Positions 16,829-25,482 are shown, counted from the stretch's first letter. The stretch is DNA of 64,000 nt from Paeniglutamicibacter antarcticus_C (GCF_039544305.1 NZ_BAABLK010000036.1:55445-119444); one strand, 5' to 3'. Notes: generated from the letters alone by a model not told the origin. Program-made: numbers and translations.

Positions 16829-17812
16829 CTAGCTCAGCAGGCTGATCCCGGTGGCCGATTCCGCCGCCTTCCAGATCGTTCGGGCGGCATCGGTTTCAGT
16901 GGTGATCGCTGCCGGAACCAACTTGGTCGCGGCACCCTTCACCCAGGCACGTGGCCCGTAAAAGACCGGCCCGGCAGTGGCGAAGGCCGCCGGGTCCAGT
17001 GCCGCCCGAACCACCGGCCAGGCCCCTTGGTTCTTGCCTTGGGTGAACGGGGCCTGGAGCGTGTCGACGACCCGTTTGAACGTGTTTGGCTCGTTGACCC
17101 CAAAGACCGCAGGCGTGCGACCCGAAATCGAGTAGCCCGGGTGTGCACACAGGGCTCGAGTCGTGCTCCTGGTTCGCTGCAAGCGCCGGTCGAGCTCAAA
17201 AGCGAAGGACTGAACCATGATCTTCGAGCGGGCATAGGCCCGCCAAGAGGTGTAATGCTCCAGTAATTGCGGATCCCCTAGGTGCGGGCGAACCAGAAGG
17301 GTGGACAGCGAACCCAAGGTGAGGACCCGGGCCCCCGGTGTCCGGTCCAGCAGTGGCAGGAGTCCGGCGACAAGGGCGAAGTGTCCAAAGTAGTTCGTGG
17401 CCGCCACCAGCTCAAGTCCGTCCACGCTCTGCTGCCGGCTTCGTGGGGTGTGCACCATGCCGGCGTTGGCGATGAGCACGTCGAGGCGGTTCAACGCGTC
17501 AAGCTCGTTCACCGCCTCAGCGACGGATCCAAGATCGGAAACATCCATGGAAACGATTCGAAGCCGTGCTTCGGGCACCCTGGCCCTGATAGCCGCCATC
17601 GCGGCGCCAGCCTTCGCGGCATCGCGGCAGCCCATGATGATTTCCGCACCGCGCTGGGCCAACTGAAGGCTGGTCCAGAAACCGATCCCGGCGTTCGCCC
17701 CGGTCACCAGCACGCGCTTGCCCGAGGCGTCTCCCGCTGCGGGGCTGTCTCCTGCCGCCGCTGTCCTGACGTCGGGGATTTCTTCTGCGTTGCCTGATCC
17801 ATTGGTGCTCAT
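16829..17812 (-). CDS. Short-chain dehydrogenase/reductase, protochlorophyllide-reductase-like
   Basis: An NAD(P)-dependent SDR of 327 residues from the ATG at 17812. The nucleotide motif TGANAGIG, the NAG motif, the active-site Ser in LGSLST and the YARSK (YxxxK) catalytic pair are all present. The family of larger SDRs with an SR-rich segment before the active site (retinol or protochlorophyllide type) is the closest, but substrates vary. An N-terminal stretch of about 30 residues before the Rossmann fold is low complexity. A start at 17890 is also open, and neither has a strong ribosome site. It is a single gene; the following upstream region diverges toward a broken gene. Confidence 0.85.
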   Translation of the reverse strand: MSTNGSGNAEEIPDVRTAAAGDSPAAGDASGKRVLVTGANAGIGFWTSLQLAQRGAEIIMGCRDAAKAGAAMAAIRARVPEARLRIVSMDVSDLGSVAEAVNELDALNRLDVLIANAGMVHTPRSRQQSVDGLELVAATNYFGHFALVAGLLPLLDRTPGARVLTLGSLSTLLVRPHLGDPQLLEHYTSWRAYARSKIMVQSFAFELDRRLQRTRSTTRALCAHPGYSISGRTPAVFGVNEPNTFKRVVDTLQAPFTQGKNQGAWPVVRAALDPAAFATAGPVFYGPRAWVKGAATKLVPAAITTETDAARTIWKAAESATGISLLS

Positions 17813-17954
17813 GACAGTCAAAGCTACCTGCAACTCCCCTTTGTCCTGCGCCAGAAGCACCGCAGGGCGTGAAGGAAATGCTGTGGCCATTGCCGCTGCA
17901 GGGCCCGGCTCCTTAGGCCTGTGACAGGACGGATCGAAAGGCGGCAGGGCCAAA

Positions 17955-18591
17955 ATGCCACGACGCAACGCAGAAAAAGACCGGGATGCCTCGTGGCAAG
18001 CCGCTCTGCCGCTTGGCGCGGGATTCAGCGCGTGAAGACCTCCCAGTTGACGAATATCTCCAGACCACGAGTCCGAAATTCATTGACGACAGCGATGAGC
18101 CTCCCGCCACACCGCACATACATGCCCATCACGAGGCCTTCGAAGTGGCCAATAGCGCCGTGGCTGCTGCCTTTGCCCGGGAAGACTTCGAGAATCTCGC
18201 CGACGCGGGCAAACCCATCTCGGGGTTGGGATCCGAAGCGGACCCGGACCGGTGGGTCGAGGGCATGATGCAACCAGGGAACATCATAGGCGTGGGTCAG
18301 CCGGCATTGATGCCGCGCACGGAAGAGGCCGAACTCGCGCCAACCATGGACGGTCTGCGTTCCACCGCCCAGGAACATGACCTGATTGAGGACTTCAATG
18401 CCTGAATCATCGAGGCCCGGCGACAGCTCAACGGCCGTCACCCGGTGATCACAAAGTTGCGTGGCATCGAAGCCGAGCTTGGGTGCTGGGTGCAGCGCCG
18501 CCTCCAACGAATATCCGACACGGGCGCCGCGACAACAGAGCCTGTGCCGGACCGCTCCCCGTGGTGGAAACGGCGGTTTGGCGCGGGCTGA
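17955..18591 (+). pseudogene. Broken gene of unknown family (frameshift plus in-frame TGA)
   Basis: Protein-like sequence runs through three segments. From ATG 17955 the frame reads MPRRNAEKDRDASWQAAL and ends at about 18035. A second frame then carries AREDLPVDEYLQTTSPKFIDD to EHDLIEDFNA and stops at TGA 18403-18405. The same frame stays open for 61 more codons (IIEARRQLNGRHPVITKLRG, ending WWKRRFGAG) to the stop at 18591. The continuity of charged, non-repetitive sequence across both breaks suggests one gene of about 210 codons that has decayed or was misread. I do not recognise the family. Confidence 0.6.
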
Positions 18592-18689
18592 TCCGTCCTC
18601 GGCTCCCCCTACCGGTCGCCGCGCCCGGGAGAGCCGCAACGTCGCACCGAAAGCGTTCAACCAACGAGCCTAAACCATCGTTAAATGGC

Positions 18690-18722
18690 CGAAGGCCCCA
18701 ACCGGATCGGTTGGGGCCTTCG
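18690..18722 (-). terminator. Terminator of the ribosomal protein operon
   Basis: A 14-bp perfect stem (CGAAGGCCCCAACC and its complement) with a 5-nt loop lies 14 nt past the rpsN stop on the minus strand, followed by GCCATTTAA. It fits a strong hairpin terminator for rpmB-rpmG-rpsN. Confidence 0.8.
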
Positions 18723-18736
18723 ACAGCTTCTGGAAT

Positions 18737-19042
18737 TTACCAGGAAGACTTGGTGATGCCCGGAAGCTCGCCACGGTGTGCCATGTCGCGGAAGCGAACA
18801 CGGGAGATACCGAACTTCTGGAGGGTGCCGCGGGGGCGGCCGTCAATGGAATCGCGGTTACGTACACGTACCGGCGAAGCATTGCGGGGCAGCTTCTGCA
18901 GGCCCAGACGAGCCTCTTCGCGTGCCTCGTCGGTTGCCTTCGGGTCAACGAGGGTCTTCTTCAGCTCGGCACGCTTTGCGGCGTAACGCTCAACGATGAC
19001 CTTGCGCTGCTCGTTCTTAGCAATCATGGACTTCTTGGCCAT
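18737..19042 (-). CDS. rpsN: 30S ribosomal protein S14, zinc-independent form
   Basis: A 101-residue S14 of the long form without the CxxC zinc ribbon (the cysteines of the 61-residue zinc type are absent). The conserved C-terminus NRDSIDGRPRGTLQKFGISRVRFRDMAHRGELPGITKSSW is intact. It assembles into the 30S head. It is 2 nt downstream of rpmG with GAGAGGAGCG as its ribosome site. In many actinobacteria this zinc-free copy is induced when zinc is scarce. Confidence 0.97.
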   Translation of the reverse strand: MAKKSMIAKNEQRKVIVERYAAKRAELKKTLVDPKATDEAREEARLGLQKLPRNASPVRVRNRDSIDGRPRGTLQKFGISRVRFRDMAHRGELPGITKSSW

Positions 19043-19044
19043 CT

Positions 19045-19212
19045 TTAGCGCTCCTCTCGGAATTCGACGTGCTTGCGGACTACCGGGTCGTACTTCTTCA
19101 GAACCATGCGGTCTGGGTTGTTACGACGGTTCTTGCGGGTCACGTAGGTGAACCCGGTACCGGCGGTCGACTTGAGCTTGATGATCGGACGTACGTCCTT
19201 ATCCTTAGCCAC
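19045..19212 (-). CDS. rpmG: 50S ribosomal protein L33, zinc-independent form
   Basis: A 55-residue L33: MAKDKDVRPI at the start, TGFTYVTRKNRRNNPDRM in the middle and KKYDPVVRKHVEFREER at the end. It has no cysteines and so is the zinc-free type. Translation starts at a GTG that overlaps the last base of the rpmB TAG stop, which shows tight coupling. It contacts 23S rRNA near the E site. The gene is between rpmB and rpsN. Confidence 0.96.
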   Translation of the reverse strand: MAKDKDVRPIIKLKSTAGTGFTYVTRKNRRNNPDRMVLKKYDPVVRKHVEFREER

Positions 19213-19448
19213 TAGAGCTTCACACCCTTCGCAAGCAGGCCGGCTACAACGGCATCGATGCCGCGAACGTCAATGAGCTTGATGCCCTTGGTTGACAGGG
19301 TCAACGTGACGTTGCGACGCAGGGTCGGAACCCAGTAGCGCTTCTTTTGGATATTCGGGTCGAACCGACGCTTGTTGCGACGGTGCGAGTGGGAGATGCT
19401 GTGTCCGAAGCCCGGAACTGCACCTGTCACCTGGCATACAGCTGCCAT
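19212..19448 (-). CDS. rpmB: 50S ribosomal protein L28, zinc-independent form
   Basis: A 78-residue L28 with the family sequence HSHRRNKRRFDPNIQKKRYW and RNVTLTLSTKGIKLIDVRGID. Only one cysteine (MAAVC) is present instead of the two CxxC pairs of the zinc-binding form. The ATG at 19448 has GAGGAG upstream. It is the first gene of the three-gene operon. Zur control is common for this gene order, but I found no convincing Zur box in its leader. Confidence 0.96.
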   Translation of the reverse strand: MAAVCQVTGAVPGFGHSISHSHRRNKRRFDPNIQKKRYWVPTLRRNVTLTLSTKGIKLIDVRGIDAVVAGLLAKGVKL

Positions 19449-20085
19449 GATCACTCCTCAGTTGTAGTAAATATTGGCGGTACTCGTTGGCTGATACAGC
19501 GGAAACTGCTGCCTCTGAATCTGCGTATAAGAGTCCCGCCACCAGTTGTGACACCGTTATTACTGCACACCTTGAAGGTAACCAGGCTGGGTGAGAACCA
19601 ACCGAAGCGCCTTTATTAGCGTGAAAGACGGTGAACCTCGTGGTCAGTGAGTATTTTTCCCTACTCGGTTGACCACGATATTCGGTATTACGGGTTACCG
19701 CACAAACCCAAATGGGTATGTACGACTTAACGCCTAACCATTCTAGGCGATTAACACATCGGCCACCAAATCGATAACCGTCCTTTGCGCCTCCTGCCAG
19801 GCGATCTACCTCACATCCGCGAGGTCCGCGATCACCCGCGTTTATTGAAGCATCCAATCTGTCCCTGAATTATTGCCCGATGAGTGCGAGTTCACTGGGC
19901 ATGACGCCCATCCGGCGCGCGCAAGATCAACCTCCGCATCAAGACGACCTGTTCCAAGACTCTCGGTGACAAGTTGCGGCTAAACGGTGCGGTCCTTTCA
20001 GTAATGGACCCAGCCGCTCCGGTTCACTCATGGCTCCCAGCGGCGCATAGCCATTGCTGGCCTCAACCACATCAGCGGCCGTGCA
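19449..20085 (-). promoter_or_regulatory. Long AT-richer leader region of rpmB with a large hairpin
   Basis: This 640-bp stretch has no supported gene; an open frame on the minus strand through part of it is only an extension of the rpmB frame and is not protein-like. It has lower GC than its neighbours. A 39-nt imperfect hairpin at 19639-19677 pairs CGTGGTCA with TGACCACG and, inside, GAGTA with TACTC, around a TTTTTCCC loop. A smaller repeat, CGCCTA and TAGGCG, is near 19727-19746. The hairpin could be a leader RNA element or a protein site. Confidence 0.4.
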
Positions 20086-20109
20086 CTTTCAGGCGGTGTT
20101 GCCTGAAAG
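20086..20109 (-). terminator. Hairpin after the polyamine permease gene
   Basis: A 9-bp inverted repeat, CTTTCAGGC and GCCTGAAAG, with a 6-nt loop lies 21 nt past the stop of the last pot gene on the minus strand. There is no clear U-run. Confidence 0.6.
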
Positions 20110-20129
20110 CGTAGCGTTCGCGCGCCGCA

Positions 20130-20927
20130 CTAACGCGACGCGAGTGTCTTTCGCCGACGGTAGGCAATGATCTGCCAGGTGACCGCGACGGCAAGCGCAA
20201 GGATGAACATCGCCGAGCCAATCACGTTGGCCTGGGCAGGTATGCCGCGGGTTGCGGAGACGTAGATGAATTTAGGGAAGGTTGAGAAGTTCCCGGAGTT
20301 GAAGTTCGTGATGATGAAGTCATCGAAGCTCATGGCGAACGACAGCAGGGCAGCCGCCACGATCCCGGGTAGCAAGAGTGGAAAAGTGACTTTCCAGAAC
20401 GTCACGAAGGGGCTGGCATACAGATCCGATGCGGCCTCTTCCAACCTAGAATCGAGCGAGGAGACGCGCGCCCTAACGGTAACCACCACGAAAGACATAC
20501 AGAAGATCATGTGGGAAATCACGATGGTGCTAAAGCCAAGTTCCCACCCTAGGTTCAGGAACTGTGCCAGCAGCGAGGCGCCAAGCACGACCTCCGGGGT
20601 AGCAAGGGGCAGGATGATCAGAAGGTCCGCGGTATTGCGGAACTTGAACTTGTACCTCACCAATCCCAATGCCACACAGGTGCCAAGCACCGTTGCGAAT
20701 ATCGTGGCAACGACGCCGATTTGAAGCGAGTTGACCAACGACTCGCACACATTTGGGGCGCCACACGGGTTTTTCCAGTTGTCTAGTGTGAATCCACGCC
20801 ATTCAAGGTTGGTGCGCCCAGCGTTGTTGAAGGAAAAAACGAAGATGTAAGCAATCGGTACCAAGAGATAGATGAAGGCCAGGCCTCCGGCGACCGGAAT
20901 GAACCAGCGCCCAAATTTTTGTCGCAT
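20130..20927 (-). CDS. potC: Polyamine ABC transporter permease (PotC-like)
   Basis: A 265-residue inner-membrane permease with about six hydrophobic helices. The cytoplasmic EAA loop, EEAASDLYASPFVTFWKVTFPLLLPG, is clear and would contact the PotA ATPase. The PotC group is indicated by its place after PotB and the SFDDFIITNFNSG segment near the C-terminal helices. It would form the channel with PotB for spermidine or putrescine uptake. It is the last gene of the operon, 12 nt after potB, and is followed by a hairpin. Confidence 0.92.
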   Translation of the reverse strand: MRQKFGRWFIPVAGGLAFIYLLVPIAYIFVFSFNNAGRTNLEWRGFTLDNWKNPCGAPNVCESLVNSLQIGVVATIFATVLGTCVALGLVRYKFKFRNTADLLIILPLATPEVVLGASLLAQFLNLGWELGFSTIVISHMIFCMSFVVVTVRARVSSLDSRLEEAASDLYASPFVTFWKVTFPLLLPGIVAAALLSFAMSFDDFIITNFNSGNFSTFPKFIYVSATRGIPAQANVIGSAMFILALAVAVTWQIIAYRRRKTLASR

Positions 20928-20939
20928 TCCAAGCCTTCC

Positions 20940-21881
20940 CTAGATCAGTTCCTTGGTACCAAAACGCTTGATATAGATCATGACCAGCGCGAGGATCAGG
21001 ATCATCAGGATGAAGCTCAGTGCCGAGGCTCCGGGATAGTCGACCACCTTGAAGAAGCGGGAATCGATGATCTGGCCGATCATGGCGGTATCCCTGTTAT
21101 TGCCCAGCAGGGCGGCGTTAACGTAGTCGCCCGCCGCCGGAATGAACGTGAGCAGGGTTCCGGCAAAGACGCCAGGCATCGACATCGGCAGGGTCACCTT
21201 GAAGAAGGTGGTGATCGGGGAGGCATACAGGTCCCCCGCGGCCTCCAACAGGTTGGTATCCAACCGATCGAGGTTGGCGTAGATGGGCAGCATCATGAAC
21301 GGCAAGAAGTTATAGGTCAGGCCACAGACCACGGCAAAGGCAGTGGCAGTCAAGTGGCCATCGGCAGGAAGGATCGCAATGGCACGCAGAACCGTGACCA
21401 CAGGGCCCTCATCGGAAAGGATCTGTTTCCAGGCCTGGGTGCGCAGGATGAAGCTTGAGAAGAACGGGGCAATCAGCAGCACGAGCAAGATCCCCTGCAA
21501 GAGCTGGCGCCCGCGCAACCGGACGGCAACCAGGTAGGCCATGGGATAGCCGATGAGCAGAGCCGCGACCGTGGCGATCAACGCGAACCAGAAGGACCGC
21601 AGGAAAACCTCCCAGTAAGCGCTGATGACCGTAACGTAGTTGCCAAATTCCAGGGCGGGAACGAACTCGCCGATTTCCGCGCCCGGCGGTTTGGCATACA
21701 GAGACATGCCCAGCAGCATCAGGACCGGGGCGGCGAAGAACAGAGCGAGGACTGCAATGCCTGGGATGATCAGGTATAGCCCAACCCTGCCCTTGCGGCG
21801 TTCCGCGGCCAGCTCCTCCTCGCTGCGCAGGTCCGGGGATGCGTTGGGCTTCTTCCGGAAGCTCCCGACGGTGGAGGTCAT
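20940..21881 (-). CDS. potB: Polyamine ABC transporter permease (PotB-like)
   Basis: A 313-residue permease with six hydrophobic helices and the EAA loop EAAGDLYASPITTFFKVTLPMSMPG. A charged cytoplasmic N-terminus of about 35 residues precedes the first helix. The C-terminal part has the family sequence FIPAAGDYVNAALLGN. It pairs with PotC in the membrane. Its ATG overlaps the potA stop (ATGA), which shows translational coupling. Confidence 0.92.
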   Translation of the reverse strand: MTSTVGSFRKKPNASPDLRSEEELAAERRKGRVGLYLIIPGIAVLALFFAAPVLMLLGMSLYAKPPGAEIGEFVPALEFGNYVTVISAYWEVFLRSFWFALIATVAALLIGYPMAYLVAVRLRGRQLLQGILLVLLIAPFFSSFILRTQAWKQILSDEGPVVTVLRAIAILPADGHLTATAFAVVCGLTYNFLPFMMLPIYANLDRLDTNLLEAAGDLYASPITTFFKVTLPMSMPGVFAGTLLTFIPAAGDYVNAALLGNNRDTAMIGQIIDSRFFKVVDYPGASALSFILMILILALVMIYIKRFGTKELI

Positions 21882-23032
21882 GCCCCTTCCTGCTCTTCGG
21901 CCGCTTCTTCCGTACCGTCAAGACCGAAGGAGAATTCCGGCTCCCAGATCATGCGCACGGTGTTTCCGCGTTGGGCCGGGGACTGGCCAAGGTTCTGCGA
22001 AAAAGTGCTGATGGTCCCGATTCCCGGCACCTCGACCAGGTATTCGGTGCTGACCCCGGTGAACGAGGCGTCCAAGACGGTACCGGTTAACATGTTGGCG
22101 CTGGGGGAGTATTCGTCGGACAGCTCCAACACCCGCATTTTTTCCGGACGAACCCCCACCACGGCCGCACCTTTGTGTGCCACGGACCTGTCCTTGGGCA
22201 TGAGAAGGCGGTGTCCGGCCACATCAACGGTGACCGCGTCCCCCAGATCCTCCGAGACCGAGCCGTACATCAAGTTGGATTTACCCAGGAAGTTGGCGAC
22301 AAAGATCGTTTTGGGAAGTTCGTACAGATCGCGTGGAGCACCCATTTGCTCGATCCTGCCCTTGCTCATCACCGCGACGGTGTCTGCCATGGTCATGGCT
22401 TCTTCCTGGTCGTGGGTCACGTGAATGAAGGTCAGCCCGACATCGGTCTGGATGGACTTGAGCTCCACCTGTATCTGCCGGCGCAGCTTCATGTCCAAGG
22501 CGCCAAGCGGTTCATCGAGCAGCAGCACTGCCGGGCGGTTGACCAAGGCCCGGGCCAGCGCCACGCGTTGCTGCTGTCCCCCGGAGAGCTGGGACGGCTT
22601 GCGCGAGGCGAGATGTCCAAGTTCCACCATCTCCAAGGCCTCCTTGGCCCGGGCCAGTGCGTCCCTCACCTTCTTGCGCTTGAGCCCGAAGGCCACATTG
22701 TCCAGCACGCTCATGTGCGGGAACAAGGCATAGGACTGGAACACGGTGTTGACTTCACGTTGGAACGAAGGCAGCTTGGTGACGTCCTTGCCGCCAATGC
22801 TGATGGCGCCGCTGGTGGGCTGTTCAAGACCGGCAACCATGCGCAGAGTGGTGGTCTTGCCGCAGCCGGAGGGCCCGAGCAGGGCGAAGAAAGTTCCGCT
22901 GGGCACGGTGAGGGTCAGATCGTCGACAGCAGTGAATTCAGCAAACCTCTTGGTGACGTTGCTCAGGTGCAGGTCGGCCCCCGAGGTGACGAGGGAGGTT
23001 TCCTTGCCCTGTTGGATGGTTGTGGTGGTCAT
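21878..23032 (-). CDS. potA: Polyamine ABC transporter ATPase (PotA-like)
   Basis: A 384-residue ABC ATPase: Walker A GPSGCGKTT, Q-loop VFQSYALFPH, signature LSGGQQQR, Walker B VLLLDEPLGALD and switch THDQEEAM are intact in the first 235 residues. The C-terminal part (about 270-365) is a TOBE-type domain, as in PotA/MalK. It energises uptake through PotB and PotC. The start is 3 nt after the upstream binding-protein gene. Confidence 0.94.
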   Translation of the reverse strand: MTTTTIQQGKETSLVTSGADLHLSNVTKRFAEFTAVDDLTLTVPSGTFFALLGPSGCGKTTTLRMVAGLEQPTSGAISIGGKDVTKLPSFQREVNTVFQSYALFPHMSVLDNVAFGLKRKKVRDALARAKEALEMVELGHLASRKPSQLSGGQQQRVALARALVNRPAVLLLDEPLGALDMKLRRQIQVELKSIQTDVGLTFIHVTHDQEEAMTMADTVAVMSKGRIEQMGAPRDLYELPKTIFVANFLGKSNLMYGSVSEDLGDAVTVDVAGHRLLMPKDRSVAHKGAAVVGVRPEKMRVLELSDEYSPSANMLTGTVLDASFTGVSTEYLVEVPGIGTISTFSQNLGQSPAQRGNTVRMIWEPEFSFGLDGTEEAAEEQEGA

Positions 23033-23035
23033 TGC

Positions 23036-24112
23036 CTAGGCCCCAATCACTTGCTGGAACATGTCTTGGAATTGGGTTTCTTCCTCCACACCCATCACGC
23101 GTTCGATGGAGGAACGAGCAAGGAATTCCTCGGTCGGGAAGATCAGTGGATTGTCCGCATTGGTCTTCTGCGTTGCACCGATCGGGACCATGAAGTTATC
23201 ACTCCAGACCGGCCCCTTGGCCTCGGACATCACGAAATCCCATTTATCGCCCTCTTCGAAGTTCAGCTGGGCGATGTCGCCGGTGTAGACCAGTCCTGCA
23301 ATCGCATTCCCGGAGATGAAACCCTGCTTGTACGAGTTGCCCTTGACCTGGCGGATCTGCCCGATCTTGATGTTTTGCTCCAGGACCTCCAGCAAGTTCC
23401 CATATTCGGCCTCGCCCCAGTTGCCCTGGATGTCGATGCCCTCATCCGGCAGCATCATCGCCGTGGTGTCGCGCGTTTCGTCGAGCACCGCCACCCGGCC
23501 CTCCAGCGCGGGGCCCCATAGGTCCGACACGTTCTTCAGGTCCTCAGAAAGTGCTTCCTTGTTCCAGGCGATCCCGGTGAACCCCGATTGCCCGGCCAGG
23601 AACTTGGAGCTTCCAGGATCGAATCGAACATCGCGCAGCTCGGGCAAAAGGTTCGGGACATTCGCGTGGTCGAGTACCTGGACGTACCCCTGGCGTATCA
23701 ACCACTCTGACATCCAGTCACTCGGGGTGCTGATGTCCTGGCCAATGACCTTGCCGACGGCCAGCTGTGCCTGGTTCTTGCCGTAGTAGGTGTCGATGAC
23801 TTCGGGGTACTCGGTGGTGATGCCGCTTTCATTGACGACCCGTTGGAGGGTCGGGCATTTCTTCGTCTGGTCGTCGTAGTCGCGGTACAGTGTCCAATTG
23901 GCCCAGCTCACGATCTTCGGTTCGCAGGACAGATCAGCGGCAGCACTGAGCCCGGCAGCACTCTTGCCTCCCTCGGTTCCACACGCCGCCGGCACCACTG
24001 CCAGTGCCAGGCCACCGGCTCCGGCGAGTACTCCCCTGCGAGTGATACGTGCTTGGGCGATTCCCCTGGCCAGCCGCTGACGGGACGAGAATTGGCAGTC
24101 AAGGCGAGTCAT
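23036..24112 (-). CDS. potD: PotD-like polyamine-binding lipoprotein with an internal deletion
   Basis: A 358-residue solute-binding protein of the spermidine/putrescine family with a twin-arginine lipoprotein signal (ITRRGVLAGAGG, lipobox PAAC). It is closely similar to the preceding PotD along most of its length (SWANWTLYRDYDD, KGNSYKQGFISGNAIAGLVYTGDIAQLNFE). Near 23150 the alignment jumps from TNAD straight to NPLIFP, which omits about 41 residues present in the neighbour (from EKLMDFYYEPEIAAQ to DPALM). In E. coli PotD the matching helix and strand hold part of the ligand cleft, so binding is probably altered or lost. The frame is kept. The start overlaps the stop of the first potD by one base. 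Confidence 0.88.
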   Translation of the reverse strand: MTRLDCQFSSRQRLARGIAQARITRRGVLAGAGGLALAVVPAACGTEGGKSAAGLSAAADLSCEPKIVSWANWTLYRDYDDQTKKCPTLQRVVNESGITTEYPEVIDTYYGKNQAQLAVGKVIGQDISTPSDWMSEWLIRQGYVQVLDHANVPNLLPELRDVRFDPGSSKFLAGQSGFTGIAWNKEALSEDLKNVSDLWGPALEGRVAVLDETRDTTAMMLPDEGIDIQGNWGEAEYGNLLEVLEQNIKIGQIRQVKGNSYKQGFISGNAIAGLVYTGDIAQLNFEEGDKWDFVMSEAKGPVWSDNFMVPIGATQKTNADNPLIFPTEEFLARSSIERVMGVEEETQFQDMFQQVIGA

Positions 24113-25353
24113 TACGCTCCGATCGCGGTTTGGAACTGGCTATTGAAATTGGTTTCTTCCTCGGCGCTGAGCGACCTGAAGGCATAGGCCTTGGCAAGGT
24201 CCTCATCGGAGGGGAAAATCAACGGATTGTCCATCAGGGCCGGATCGATTTTTTCCATCGCTTCCTTGGCGCCCTGAACCGGGGAAATGAAGTTTACGTA
24301 GGCAGCGACCTGTGCAGCGATCTCCGGTTCGTAATAGAAATCCATGAGTTTTTCCGCGTTGCTCTTGCGCGTGGAGGCAACCGGGACCATCAGGTTGTCA
24401 CTCCAGAGAGTGCATCCCGCTTCCGGGATGACGAACTCCCATTGGTCGTCATTTTCGAAGTTCATCTGCGTGATATCGCCACTCCACACGATCCCGGCGA
24501 TGGCATCCCCGGAAATGAAATCCTCCTTGTAGGAGTTGCCCTTGACCTGGCGGATCTGGCCATTGGAGATCTGCTTGGAGAGCACATCGGTGGCTGCGGC
24601 GAACTCGGTGTCGGACCACTGTCCATCGATGTCCACCCCGTTGTCGAGCAACAACAAGCCCATGGTGTCGCGCATTTCGTCGAGCACGGTGATCCGGCCC
24701 TTGAGATCCGGGTTCCACAGGTCCGAGACGGTGCGCAATCCCTTGGGATATTTCGCCTTGTTGTAGGCAATGCCCGCGTAACCGCTTTGCCAGGTCAGGG
24801 AGTTCTTCCGGCCAGGATCGAAGTCGACGTTTTGCAGGGAGGGCAACAACTTGTCGATGTTCGGGATGTTTGCGTGGTTCAGTTCTTGTGTGAAGCCTTG
24901 GCGAATGACGCGCGAGGCCATCCAATCGGTGAGCGTCATGATGTCCTGGCCGATGTCCTGGCCTGCAGCCAGTTGTGCTTGGACCTTGCCGTAATAGGAA
25001 TCATTGCCGTCGATGTCCTCGGCGTAGTGCGTCTTGACACCGCTACGTTTCGTGAACTCCGCGAGGGAAGGGTAGACCTTGGACTTGTCGTCGTAGTCAA
25101 GATACAGCGTCCAGTTGGCCCACATGACGTTCTTATCGCTTTCGGAAACGTCTTTCACTGTGGGGGCTGCGTCACTGGACTTGTTGGCTCCACCGGTGCC
25201 ACCTGTTCCGCAGGCAGCAAGAAATGCGGCGAGGCCAAGTCCCCCTGCCCCGGCCATCAACTTGCGGCGAGAGAGCTGCATGCGCTGTGTTTGGGCGATC
25301 AAGGCGCGTACGCCCGGATCCCTGGGCAGCTCGCGTTTGTTATGATTCGACAT
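24112..25353 (-). CDS. potD: Polyamine-binding lipoprotein (PotD-like), first gene of the pot operon
   Basis: A 413-residue substrate-binding protein with a twin-arginine lipoprotein signal (LSRRKLMAGAGG, lipobox LAAC). The PotD pattern is complete: ANWTLYLDYDDK near the N-terminus, DIMTLTDWMA, KGNSYKEDFISGDAIAGIVWSGDITQMNFE and the late DFYYEPEIAAQVAAYVNFISPV helix-strand. It would deliver spermidine or putrescine to PotABC. The ATG at 25353 has AAGGGG 9 nt before it; a GTG 18 nt upstream would cover that site. A divergent Lrp regulator and aminotransferase fit polyamine use as a nutrient. Confidence 0.92.
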   Translation of the reverse strand: MSNHNKRELPRDPGVRALIAQTQRMQLSRRKLMAGAGGLGLAAFLAACGTGGTGGANKSSDAAPTVKDVSESDKNVMWANWTLYLDYDDKSKVYPSLAEFTKRSGVKTHYAEDIDGNDSYYGKVQAQLAAGQDIGQDIMTLTDWMASRVIRQGFTQELNHANIPNIDKLLPSLQNVDFDPGRKNSLTWQSGYAGIAYNKAKYPKGLRTVSDLWNPDLKGRITVLDEMRDTMGLLLLDNGVDIDGQWSDTEFAAATDVLSKQISNGQIRQVKGNSYKEDFISGDAIAGIVWSGDITQMNFENDDQWEFVIPEAGCTLWSDNLMVPVASTRKSNAEKLMDFYYEPEIAAQVAAYVNFISPVQGAKEAMEKIDPALMDNPLIFPSDEDLAKAYAFRSLSAEEETNFNSQFQTAIGA

Positions 25354-25433
25354 TCCCTGTTTCCCCTTCACCTGGCGGTGCGTCTACCCCCGACGCGACC
25401 TACATGAACGTGACCCACATCACGCTCTCTTGT

Positions 25434-25482
25434 TGACATTGGATCATGTCAGGAATTCACTAGGGTGACAATAGTTTTCACC
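25434..25482. promoter_or_regulatory. Candidate operators between pot operon and Lrp regulator
   Basis: Two inverted repeats lie in the 277-bp divergent region: TGACAT and ATGTCA with a 6-nt spacer (25434-25451), and GGTGA and TCACC with a 9-nt spacer (25464-25482). They sit about 80-130 nt upstream of potD and about 150-200 nt upstream of the Lrp gene. Binding by the adjacent Lrp-type protein is inference. Confidence 0.45.

Noticed and set aside
19270..19857. Long open frame upstream of and through rpmB
   Set aside because: The conserved L28 start with its ribosome site is at 19448 and the upstream residues are not protein-like.
19449..19900. Possible Zur box in the rpmB leader
   Set aside because: No site with the symmetry of the box found at 56562 could be seen; a matrix search would be needed.
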